A stretch of 64,000 nucleotides of DNA from an uncultured Bacteroidaceae bacterium (GTDB lineage: Bacteria > Bacteroidota > Bacteroidia > Bacteroidales > Bacteroidaceae), in NCBI GenBank assembly GCA_905235305.1, contig CAJOLC010000029.1:1-64000 (forward strand). Reading direction: 5' to 3'. The translations under genes and the position numbers were made by a program. How positions within the stretch are numbered: position 1 is the first letter of the stretch; each line of letters starts with the position of its first letter. A model generated the notes under the pieces. That model saw only the letters and a list, made by a program, of their open reading frames with translations, was not told where the DNA came from and ran no database searches. This document shows, one piece after another, positions 43,818 through 51,717 of the stretch.

Positions 43818-44732
43818 TCAATATAGTTCCGACCCGCGCATCTTGAGGCAATGGGTCACTGAGAAGTATGTGCAGAGGATGGTCAACAGCAGGCCGATGA
43901 CGAGTACTGCGATGCCGGTGACGAGCATGTTCTCTTGGGTGAAGTAGTTCAATAAGCTGCCGTCGTAGCGCGACGCCCAACAAATGCCTCCGATGATGAC
44001 GGCATCGGCTATGAGGGCTGAGAAGATGCCTATCCAGAACGCCCTTGTCATGAACGGACGACGGATGAAGCTCCACTTCGCGCCTACCAACTTCATGGTG
44101 TGAATCACGAATCGATGGTTGAAGACACTCAGCCGGACGGTGTTGTTGATAAGGCTCAGCGAGATGATGACCAGCAGAAGTGCCACGGCGAGCAAAAGGA
44201 GGGAGGCGCGGTGCAGATTGGTGTTCAGGCTCTCCACCAAGTCTTTCTGATACATCACGTCTGCCACGAGGTTGGACATTTTCAGGTCTCGGCTTATCCA
44301 CTGCAGGCTGTCGGCCGACGAGAATTCCGGCTTCACGTGCATCTCCATCGAGATAGAGAACGGGTTTGCCCCGAGGAACTCGGTGGGGTCCAGACCCATG
44401 TTGTCTATCTGTTCCTGCAGAGCCTGCTCGCGGCTGATGTAGTCGATGCTGCCGACGTAACGCATCCCGTTCAGCGAGTCGAGCAGATGCACGGCCTGCT
44501 GTGTCTGGACGTCGTCGTTGAGTACAACGGTGACGGTCAGGTTTTCCTTCACACTGTCTGCCACCACTCGAGCAGTGAGCGAGAACAGGATGACGAGTCC
44601 CATGAGGATGAGCAGCAGACTGACGCTGATGGTGCTGATGACGGCCTGCACCCGCCATGCCATCTTGTTCCTTCTTCTCCGCTTACGGACCTTACTTCCT
44701 CTTTCCATTGTTTCTGTCTTTTGTTCTTTCAT
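43818..44732 (-). CDS. ftsX: Cell-division protein FtsX
   Basis: A protein of 304 residues with a basic cytoplasmic N-terminus (KVRKRRRRNK), a membrane helix (about 30-52), an extracytoplasmic domain (about 55-180; VTVVLNDDVQTQQAVHLLDSL) and three further helices with the FtsX coupling region (FNHRFVIHTMKLVGAKWSFIRRPF). FtsX forms an ABC-like complex with FtsE that activates peptidoglycan hydrolases. No ftsE is in the window. The ATG overlaps the miaB stop by four bases (ATGA), so translation is coupled. Confidence 0.93.
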   Translation of the reverse strand: MKEQKTETMERGSKVRKRRRRNKMAWRVQAVISTISVSLLLILMGLVILFSLTARVVADSVKENLTVTVVLNDDVQTQQAVHLLDSLNGMRYVGSIDYISREQALQEQIDNMGLDPTEFLGANPFSISMEMHVKPEFSSADSLQWISRDLKMSNLVADVMYQKDLVESLNTNLHRASLLLLAVALLLVIISLSLINNTVRLSVFNHRFVIHTMKLVGAKWSFIRRPFMTRAFWIGIFSALIADAVIIGGICWASRYDGSLLNYFTQENMLVTGIAVLVIGLLLTILCTYFSVTHCLKMRGSELY

Positions 44733-46036
44733 TTCCTTATGCCTTTCAGCGTGGCACTGCTTGCTTCTGTGATGACGACGGTCACCGTCTGCCCTATCCG
44801 CAGGTCGCCTCTCGGCACGATGACCACCTTGTTTTGTCCCGTCCGGCCGAAAAGCTCGTCACGGCTGCGCTTACTTATGCCTTCGACCAGGATGTCGTAC
44901 TCTTTTCCTATGCACTTCCGATTGGCTTCGGCCGAGAGTTCGTTTTGCAAGGCGATGATTTCGTTCAGCCGTCGGATCTTGACTTCCTCGGGCACGTCGT
45001 CGGGCAGGTGTTTGCTGGCGTAGGTGCCCGGGCGCTCACTGTACTTGAACATAAACGCGCTGTCGTAGCCCACTTCACGCATCAGGGAGAGGCTCTCCCG
45101 GTGGTCTTCCTCCGTCTCGCTGCAGTAGCCCACGAAGATGTCTGTGGAGATGGCGCAGTCGGGGACGATTCGTCGGATGGCCTGGACGCGGTCGAGGTAC
45201 CATTCGCGAGTGTACTTGCGGTTCATCAGCTTCAGTATCCTGTTGCTTCCGCTCTGCACGGGCAGGTGGATGTGATGGCAGATGTTGGGTTCTTCGGCAA
45301 TGACGCGGAGCGTCTCGTCGCTCATGTCCTTGGGATGGGACGTGGTGAAGCGCACCCGCATCTGCGGCACAGCACGGGCCACGAGGCGAAGCAATTCCGG
45401 GAACGTGCAGGCCCCTCCGTTGTATGAGTTGACGTTCTGCCCCAGGAGTGTCACCTCCTTGTATCCTTTCTCCTGCAGGTCGAGGCATTCGCGCAGGATG
45501 CTCTCCACGTCGCGACTGCGTTCGCGGCCTCGCGTGTAGGGTACGATGCAGTAGTGGCAGAAGTTGTTGCAGCCGCGCATAATGCTGACGAAGCCCGAGA
45601 TGTGCGGTCCGCATATGCGCTGCGGCACGATGTCGCGGTAGGTTTCTGTGGTGGAGAGCTCCACGTTGATGGCTTTCTGTCCGAGCTCGGCCTGTGCGAT
45701 GAGGTCGGGAAGCGAGAGATAGGCGTCGGGGCCTGCCACGAGGTCGGCATGGTGCTCATTGATGAGTCCGTCGCGCACCCTCTCTGCCATGCAGCCCAGC
45801 ACGCCGACGATGATGCGGCGGCCCTGTTTCCTTTGCAGGCTATGGTAGTAATCGAGGCGGGAGAGTATCTTCTGCTCGGCGTTGTCGCGTACGGAGCATG
45901 TGTTGAGGAAGACGGCATCGGCCTCGTCCTGACTCTCCGTAACCTCGTATCCGGCCATGCCCATCACGCTGGCCACCACTTCACTGTCGGCCACGTTCAT
46001 CTGGCATCCGTATGTCTCAATAAGTAATTTCTTCAT
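44729..46036 (-). CDS. miaB: tRNA-2-methylthio-N6-dimethylallyladenosine synthase
   Basis: A radical-SAM protein of 435 residues from the ATG at 46036 (MKKLLIETYGCQMNVADSE); the frame upstream to 46138 is not conserved sequence and contains the promoter. The N-terminal methylthiotransferase domain has its three cluster Cys (YGCQMN, NTCSVRDNA, LGCMAERV). The radical-SAM motif CNNFCHYC is in MRGCNNFCHYCIVPYTRGRERSR. A TRAM domain closes the protein. It modifies A37 of tRNAs. It is the first gene of the seven-gene operon down to folK. Confidence 0.95.
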   Translation of the reverse strand: MKKLLIETYGCQMNVADSEVVASVMGMAGYEVTESQDEADAVFLNTCSVRDNAEQKILSRLDYYHSLQRKQGRRIIVGVLGCMAERVRDGLINEHHADLVAGPDAYLSLPDLIAQAELGQKAINVELSTTETYRDIVPQRICGPHISGFVSIMRGCNNFCHYCIVPYTRGRERSRDVESILRECLDLQEKGYKEVTLLGQNVNSYNGGACTFPELLRLVARAVPQMRVRFTTSHPKDMSDETLRVIAEEPNICHHIHLPVQSGSNRILKLMNRKYTREWYLDRVQAIRRIVPDCAISTDIFVGYCSETEEDHRESLSLMREVGYDSAFMFKYSERPGTYASKHLPDDVPEEVKIRRLNEIIALQNELSAEANRKCIGKEYDILVEGISKRSRDELFGRTGQNKVVIVPRGDLRIGQTVTVVITEASSATLKGIRK

Positions 46037-46093
46037 CCTTGTAAAACATGAACTCTCGCTCCGCGAACGGGGCATACTCCCCCATTTTCGCGG

Positions 46094-46101
46094 CAAAGAT
46101 A
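46094..46101 (-). promoter_or_regulatory. Promoter element of the miaB-to-folK operon
   Basis: The minus strand reads TATCTTTG (TAnnTTTG), 57 bases upstream of the miaB ATG. Confidence 0.6.
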
Positions 46102-46240
46102 CTACTTTTTTGCGAGAAACACGATTTTTTGACCACAAAATGTGGCTTCCGGACTGCCTTTATAATTAAATAATGTGAAAAGCCTTCACATCGCCCCTCG
46201 CTTTTGCACGGAAGACCTCACTCGTGTAAGCCAAAGACTT

Positions 46241-46270
46241 CTGCAGAGAAGTTGGCAAAGTTCTCTGCAG
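46241..46270. repeat. Short perfect hairpin near the 22-bp array
   Basis: ctgcagagaa at 46241-46250 and ttctctgcag at 46261-46270 form a 10-bp stem with a 10-base loop. It lies between the miaB promoter and the tandem array, in the 428-base gap, and is not followed by a T-run. Confidence 0.6.
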
Positions 46271-46324
46271 CATTTTCTGCGGTTTTCTATAACATTGTCT
46301 TCCAATCGTTTGCAAAAGGGCCGA

Positions 46325-46434
46325 AATGCGACGCGTCCCTATGACGAATGCGACGCGTCCCTATGCCAAATGCGACGCGTCCCTATGACGGAAACGACAC
46401 GTCCCTCCTGTGGAAGCGACGTGTCGTTTTGGGA
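46325..46434. repeat. Tandem array of 22-bp repeats with a GACGCGTC core
   Basis: Five 22-bp units start at 46325, 46347, 46369, 46391 and 46413. The first three read AATGCGACGCGTCCCTATG and a variable end. The fourth has GACACGTC and the fifth GACGTGTC at the same offset. It fills most of the gap between ddh and miaB, just downstream of the ddh stop. Confidence 0.85.
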
Positions 46435-46464
46435 ATGTCCTCGTGCGAGGATAAAAAGGCTGAC

Positions 46465-47357
46465 CTATACCAGGTGGCCGATGATCTGTTCGCGGTCGCC
46501 GGGGAGATAGTCGATGACGGGTATCTCGATCATTGTGTAGGCACCGGGCTGCTGCTTCATCGTGGCACGGGCTGCATTGACGAGCACCTGAGCCGTGAGA
46601 GCCGGATTGTTGATCTTCATGTTGAACTCGAAGAGCTGATTGTGCGTCTGGCCGCTCACGCCCTTGCGAACAAGGTTCACGCCATGGCCGACATCGTTCA
46701 GGGCATCCACACTCTCCACCTGGAAGACGTGTGTCTCGTCGTTGGCAAAGTAGGGGTCGGCCTTGATGTCCTTCGTCACCTGCTCGAGGCTCACGCCATC
46801 CTCCAGCTCCACATACACCATGCGGCGGTGGATGCCTTCGCCCACGGCATCGAGAGAGCATCCTTGACGCCCTTCTTGCTGCGGACGCAGACGCTATGTC
46901 CCATCGAACGGCCCGGGCCGAAGTTCGTGTAGCTGATGCCCTTGGGAGCAAGGCTCTCCATCAGGGTGCGGACGACGCTGTCGCTGCCTGGATCCCAGCC
47001 TGCAGAAATGATGCTCACGGCACCATGCTGCTTGGCGGCAGCCGACAGACTGCGACGCAGGTCGACGATGGACGTGTGGATGTCGAAGCTGTCCACCGTA
47101 TTGATACCCAGAGCCAGGCACTTCAACGCATGCTCCTCGACGCTGCGCGTGGGCGTTGCCAGTATCGCAACATCCACCTTCCCCAGTTCCGTGATGTCCT
47201 TCACCACCTTATACTCAGCCAGTTCAGCAGGCTTGTCGGCAGCCCCGTTACGACGGACGATGCCGGCAATCTCCATGTCAGGGGCAGCCTCCAAAGCTTG
47301 AACCGTGTACTTCCCTATGTTGCCGTAACCCACGACAGCAATCCTTAACTTTTCCAT
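46465..47357 (-). pseudogene. ddh: meso-Diaminopimelate dehydrogenase, interrupted by a frameshift
   Basis: The first frame starts at 47357 (MEKLRIAVVGYGNIGKYTVQALE) with the NADP-binding VVGYGNIG, and continues through SISAGWDPGSD-type and [25 protein letters not shown] sequence. It then leaves frame at about 46846-46848. The rest of the protein ([17 protein letters not shown] to the stop at 46465) continues in another frame. Together they cover a protein of about 297 residues, the normal length. The enzyme makes meso-diaminopimelate directly from tetrahydrodipicolinate for cell-wall and Lys synthesis. Compared with the expected [17 protein letters not shown], about seven bases are missing at the break. 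Both halves are otherwise well preserved. Confidence 0.85.
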
Positions 47358-47398
47358 GTGCAATATACTTTTAGTTATTCTTATTTCGATTTCGGCGA

Positions 47399-47406
47399 CA
47401 AAGTTA
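47399..47406 (-). promoter_or_regulatory. Promoter element of ddh
   Basis: The minus strand reads TAACTTTG (TAnnTTTG), 41 bases upstream of the ATG at 47357. Confidence 0.55.
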
Positions 47407-47790
47407 TAGCTTTTTACCGAAACCAAGCAACAAAACGTCAACTTTTTCTGATAAAAAAACGCAAATGTACGGCACGAAGCCACTCACCCCACCCTACTGC
47501 TCACCAAAGGATTCGCAACGCGCCGCAGACTCTCAGCAAAAAAATCTCACACCACGAACACACAAAACCACACATTTCTCACGTGAAATGCACCGTCTCC
47601 TGCCATCCCCACCCTCCAGTTCTCCCGAGAAGCCCGAAGTTTTCCAATAGAAACAACGCTCTTTCAAGCAGAAATATCCTTTTTGGAGAACTTTTTGTTT
47701 GCCTGCATACACTTATGTACTTATCCGTTAACTACTTAGATTTTTGTTTTGGAAAACTTTTCATTTTTCTTGTTTTTTTTCTTGGTTTGT
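47407..47790. other. Gap of 384 bases with no identified gene
   Basis: An AT-rich divergent gap between the ddh and nrdD promoters. I see no conserved reading frame, hairpin or repeat in it. The open frame that runs into nrdD from 47749 is not family sequence and starts upstream of the nrdD promoter. Confidence 0.6.
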
Positions 47791-47822
47791 TTTGGTCAAC
47801 TCGAAAAAAAAATCTACCTTTG
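47791..47822 (+). promoter_or_regulatory. Promoter of nrdDG
   Basis: TTTG at 47791-47794, 20 bases, then TACCTTTG at 47815-47822, 55 bases before the nrdD ATG. No FNR-like or NrdR-box palindrome was recognised nearby. Confidence 0.7.
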
Positions 47823-47877
47823 TAGACGTTTTCCAACGGAATACATCAGAAACATAAAATTAACACACTATAACACC

Positions 47878-50037
47878 ATGTTCGTTATCAAAAGAGACGG
47901 CTCACACGAAGAGTTCAACAGAGCCAAAATTAAGAACGCCCTCATGGGGGCATTGCAATCGGTGAACAAACTTGACGAGGAAAAAATCAAGAGCGTAGCC
48001 ACCGACTTGAGCGAAAGCATCTCAGTACGCGACGGCTTTACCGTGGAAGAAATACAGAACCGAGTAGAGCTCGCACTGATGCAGAACGGATACTACGACG
48101 AAGCCAAAGCGTATATCCTCTACCGTCAACAGCACGCCGATGCCCGCTTCATCAAAGAACGCATCGACTACATGAACGAATACAGCCACAGCAGTGACAA
48201 CGCTGCGACTGCCTCGGAAACAGATGCCAACGCAAACGTCACGATGAAGAACGTGGCAAACCTGGAGGGCGAAGTCTACAAGACCACAAACCGCGTCATT
48301 CAACGCCAGAGGATGAAGGACAAGCTCAACCAGATATACCCCGAGGTCTCTAAACAATACGAGGCAGACCTCAACCACCATATTATATATACACACGACG
48401 AAGCATCAACCCCCGTACTTAAACAGTACTGCATGGCCGTCAGCCTCTACCCCCTGATGACTGAAGGCGTGGGCAACATCGACGGCGTAACACCCAGCCC
48501 GCCAAACGACCTGCAGTCCTTCTCCGGACAAATCACGAACCTCACATTCCTGCTCTCCTCACAATGCAAAGGCGCCGTCGCATTCGGCGAGTACTTTGTC
48601 GTGCTCAACTATTACATCATCTCCGAGTTCGGACAAAAGTGGTATGAACACCTCGACGACGTGGCAACCACATCGATCTGTCTGCAGGAACGCACCGTAC
48701 GCGACCATATCCTGAAGGCCTTCAAACAGTTCGTCTGGGGCATCAACCAGCCTGCAGGCAACCGGTCCTACCAGTCGCCCTTCACCAATGTATCCTACTA
48801 CGACCATACTTACTTTGAAAGTCTCTTCGCCGACTTCTGCTATCCCGATGGGACTAAACCTGAGTGGAAAGCCGTCGACACCTTGCAACGTATGTTCATG
48901 AAGTGGTTCAACAAGCTCCGCCTCAAGCAGCTTCTCACCTTCCCCGTCGAGACGATGGCCATGGTCTATGACCCCGAGACGAAGGACATCATTGACAAGG
49001 ACTACAAGGACTTCACAGCAGAGATGTACGCCGAAGGGCATTCGTTCTTCACATACATATCAGACAGCGCCGACTCGCTTGCCTCTTGCTGCCGCCTGAA
49101 GAACGAGCTGACGGAGAACACCTTCAATCCCACATCCGGCCTGACAGGCGTGATGACCGGCTCATGCAACGTCATCACCCTGAACATCAATCGTATCGTG
49201 CAGGACGCCAAGCGTACCGTTGCTGCTGCAGAAGGCAACTTCGACTTCTATGCTTTCCTGCGCCTCTACCTGACCACCATCCTGGAACGCGTCTATAAGT
49301 ATCACATCGCTTACAAGACCATGCTCTACGAGATGGAGGACCGCGGCATGTTTGCTGCATCGAACGGAGGCTACATCTACATCAGCAAGCTCTACTCCAC
49401 GATTGGCATCAATGGACTGAACGAGGCTGCCCGCTTCTTGGGCCTGACGGTCGGCAACAACCCGGAATACATCCAATTCCTGCAGCTCATCCTCGGCACA
49501 ATCAAGGAGGAGAACAAGCGTCACAGCATCCACGACAAGAAGAAGCCCTTCCTCTTCAACTCCGAAGTCGTGCCTGCCGAGGGACTTGGCGGCAAGAACT
49601 ACCGTTGGGACAAAGAGGATGGCTACTGGGTGCCCGAGGACGAGAACCTCTACAACTCCTATTTCTACGACGCCCACGACGAGACTCGCGTACTCGACAA
49701 GTTCATTCTTCATGGCCGGCAGACCTATCAATTCACCGATGGCGGCAGCGCTCTCCACTGCAACCTGCAGGATCATCTCTCGAAGGAACAGTATCTCAAG
49801 CTCATTGATTTCGCTATTGAGAACGGTACGTCCTACTATACCTTCAACATTCCTAACTCGAAATGTGAGGATTGCGGACACATCATCAAGAAGCCCATCG
49901 AGGTTTGTCCCTGCTGCGGAAGCACGAACATCACACAGTACACGCGCATCATCGGCTATCTGCGCCCCATTCCTGCCTTCGGCAAGGACAGACAGATTGA
50001 GGCAGCCAAACGCACATACAGCTGCGGACTGGGATGA
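47878..50037 (+). CDS. nrdD: Anaerobic (class III) ribonucleoside-triphosphate reductase
   Basis: A protein of 719 residues from the ATG at 47878 (MFVIKRDGSHEEFNRAKIKNALMGAL). The N-terminal ATP-cone is the allosteric domain. The barrel follows with SSQCKGAVAFGEYF and the substrate loop SCCRLKNEL. A zinc ribbon (CEDCGHIIKKPIEVCPCCG) precedes the glycyl-radical loop RIIGYLRP (Gly near residue 693). It reduces NTPs to dNTPs under anaerobic conditions and needs the NrdG activase encoded next. The four-base overlap with nrdG (ATGA) couples translation. Confidence 0.96.
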   Translation: MFVIKRDGSHEEFNRAKIKNALMGALQSVNKLDEEKIKSVATDLSESISVRDGFTVEEIQNRVELALMQNGYYDEAKAYILYRQQHADARFIKERIDYMNEYSHSSDNAATASETDANANVTMKNVANLEGEVYKTTNRVIQRQRMKDKLNQIYPEVSKQYEADLNHHIIYTHDEASTPVLKQYCMAVSLYPLMTEGVGNIDGVTPSPPNDLQSFSGQITNLTFLLSSQCKGAVAFGEYFVVLNYYIISEFGQKWYEHLDDVATTSICLQERTVRDHILKAFKQFVWGINQPAGNRSYQSPFTNVSYYDHTYFESLFADFCYPDGTKPEWKAVDTLQRMFMKWFNKLRLKQLLTFPVETMAMVYDPETKDIIDKDYKDFTAEMYAEGHSFFTYISDSADSLASCCRLKNELTENTFNPTSGLTGVMTGSCNVITLNINRIVQDAKRTVAAAEGNFDFYAFLRLYLTTILERVYKYHIAYKTMLYEMEDRGMFAASNGGYIYISKLYSTIGINGLNEAARFLGLTVGNNPEYIQFLQLILGTIKEENKRHSIHDKKKPFLFNSEVVPAEGLGGKNYRWDKEDGYWVPEDENLYNSYFYDAHDETRVLDKFILHGRQTYQFTDGGSALHCNLQDHLSKEQYLKLIDFAIENGTSYYTFNIPNSKCEDCGHIIKKPIEVCPCCGSTNITQYTRIIGYLRPIPAFGKDRQIEAAKRTYSCGLG

Positions 50038-50489
50038 TGAAATACGTAGACGTCAAGGAGGTTTTCGCCGAAATCCCCGATGAAATAACGTTGGCAGTCA
50101 GCATCAGCGGGTGTCCCATCCACTGTCCTGGCTGCCACAGCAAATATCTCTGGGGCGACACCGGCGAGTCTCTGACAGTGGAAACACTGAAGGAGATGCT
50201 GGAGAGCCACAGGGGAGTGACCTGCCTCTGCATGATGGGGGGCGACCAGGACCCTGCCGAGGTTGACCGCCTGGCCTGCTGGGTGAAAGAGAATTCAAAG
50301 GTCCGGACGGCTTGGTACAGTGGTCGGGACGAATTGCCACAGGAGATCTCGCTGTCCAACTTCGACTACCTCAAGACAGGACCTTACGACGAGACTCGTG
50401 GGCCGTTGAATGTCAGAACCACCAACCAAAGGCTCTTCCGTGTGGAAGATGGCGCGCTTACTGACATCACGCACCGCTTCTGGAGGTAA
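50034..50489 (+). CDS. nrdG: Anaerobic ribonucleotide reductase activating protein
   Basis: A radical-SAM protein of 151 residues. The cluster motif CPIHCPGCHS is in VSISGCPIHCPGCHSKYLWGDTG, and CLCMMGGDQDPAE holds the SAM-binding GGD-like motif. It makes the glycyl radical on NrdD. Length is typical of the family. A start at the second Met, 50037, is equally possible. It ends nine bases before a perfect terminator. Confidence 0.94.
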   Translation: MMKYVDVKEVFAEIPDEITLAVSISGCPIHCPGCHSKYLWGDTGESLTVETLKEMLESHRGVTCLCMMGGDQDPAEVDRLACWVKENSKVRTAWYSGRDELPQEISLSNFDYLKTGPYDETRGPLNVRTTNQRLFRVEDGALTDITHRFWR

Positions 50490-50498
50490 ATTATTATA

Positions 50499-50539
50499 GT
50501 AAATGAGTGAACCCAATCGAGTTCACTCATTTACTTTTT
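50499..50539 (+). terminator. Terminator of nrdDG
   Basis: A perfect 14-bp stem (gtaaatgagtgaac / gttcactcatttac, 50499-50512 and 50521-50534) with an 8-base loop, followed by TTTTT. Confidence 0.92.
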
Positions 50540-50587
50540 CACCTGATTGCGATTTACCTGCCGCCTCAGATGTGGAGCCTTTTTCAT
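50531..50587 (-). CDS. Possible 18-residue basic peptide
   Basis: A short frame on the minus strand, MKKAPHLRRQVNRNQVKK, with seven Lys/Arg residues. A TACTTTTG promoter-like element (50622-50629) lies 34 bases upstream of its ATG at 50587. Its stop overlaps the nrdDG terminator stem. It matches no family I know, and chance occurrence is quite possible. Confidence 0.2.
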   Translation of the reverse strand: MKKAPHLRRQVNRNQVKK

Positions 50588-50706
50588 GCAAAGTAGTCCG
50601 TTAACAATTATGTCTATGCTGCAAAAGTACGGAACTTATATCTCTCCACCAAACGCTGCAAAGGGGAGTCGTCAACACCCTATAGTATGCTTTTACATGC
50701 ATGTAA

Positions 50707-51714
50707 TCATCTATTCTTATTAGCTATATCATAAAGTGGCTTTAAGTCATATTCCAGAAACGATATCGTTTCCTCCTTGCTGTCGTAAGCACTGAGGAAA
50801 AAACTATATCCCTTAACCCGATAGAGGTTTGCAGATGTGTACCAGCCAATATGTTCGTCTTCGCCGCAACAGGTATTTACGGGTGGCAGTAGCGCAAGCG
50901 ACGCCTCGGCTCTGATGTGTCCAGCATTATCTACAAGTGCAATGTCGCCTAAGAACAGCTCATGCCTGTAGAAAAGATGCATTCCATGATGCTCTCCCTT
51001 GTAGCTATAGTATTCCAAGCTCTCCTTAGCGTCAGCAGAGAGGAACTCCTGAGGATTAGGTAAGCTGGCAGTATCAACACCTGTCTTTCTCTTCCAAGAG
51101 GACTGAGAAGAGAAGGTATACACGTGTGTATTCCTTACGAACTCATCGTGGCTGTGAGCTTGGGAGCTGTTGTCATGCACCTCCAGCTCCAATTCATTAC
51201 CCCTGAACACGCCGTCCATAATGCTGTCCGTCTCCTTGAGAGGCAAGTCAAAGTGTAACACTTCACCCTTTCCGTCTTTGGGAAGAATGGCCAGGCTCCG
51301 TGAATCTTCTTCTACGAACAGGATGCTGTCTCCATACAGACTCATTATGGCATGATTACATGTAGCATTGGAAATGACGATATCATATTCCTTGTCCTGC
51401 TCCTTGTAGCATGCAAGCCGGATGGGCTTCCCTCCTGCTATGTACAGCCTCCCATTCCCGTCTGTATCAAATCCCTTTATCATGGCTCCGCCCTCTGGCT
51501 CGCAAGGGAACGAGGGGTCGGAGTAGTCAAAGGTATATATATGGAGGGGGAACAAACTGTCTGAGGCCTCTCCATCCGGATTACCCCGTTCAGGCTGAAG
51601 GCCCCTTGACTGTATGTCTGCCTGCGAGGAGGATTGTTTTGCCACGCCACTGTCCCTTCGGGAACATCCCAGAAGAAGGGAAGCTCCTAATACAAGTAAA
51701 ATGTAAGTCTTCAT
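50707..51714 (-). CDS. Hypothetical lipoprotein, beta-propeller-like
   Basis: A protein of 335 residues with a lipoprotein signal (LLLGC, Cys at about residue 17) and a Ser/Gln/Gly-rich linker. Repeated blade-like segments (GGAMIKGFDTDGNGRLYIAGG, SLYGDSILFVEEDSRSLAILPKDGKGE, HELFLGDIALVDNAGHIRAEASLALLPP) resemble the NHL/6-bladed propellers of the TolB/BF3134 type common in Bacteroidales. No catalytic motif is evident. The start lies three bases from the end of the M60 protease reading frame, so the two are probably in one transcript. Confidence 0.7.
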   Translation of the reverse strand: MKTYILLVLGASLLLGCSRRDSGVAKQSSSQADIQSRGLQPERGNPDGEASDSLFPLHIYTFDYSDPSFPCEPEGGAMIKGFDTDGNGRLYIAGGKPIRLACYKEQDKEYDIVISNATCNHAIMSLYGDSILFVEEDSRSLAILPKDGKGEVLHFDLPLKETDSIMDGVFRGNELELEVHDNSSQAHSHDEFVRNTHVYTFSSQSSWKRKTGVDTASLPNPQEFLSADAKESLEYYSYKGEHHGMHLFYRHELFLGDIALVDNAGHIRAEASLALLPPVNTCCGEDEHIGWYTSANLYRVKGYSFFLSAYDSKEETISFLEYDLKPLYDIANKNR

Positions 51715-51717
51715 AAG

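Noticed and set aside
47407..47790. Riboswitch or NrdR-box before nrdD
   Set aside because: No recognisable palindrome or conserved aptamer sequence was found.
47749..47877. 43-residue N-terminal extension of NrdD
   Set aside because: It begins upstream of the promoter at 47791-47822 and lacks similarity to the ATP-cone start, which begins at MFVIKRDG.
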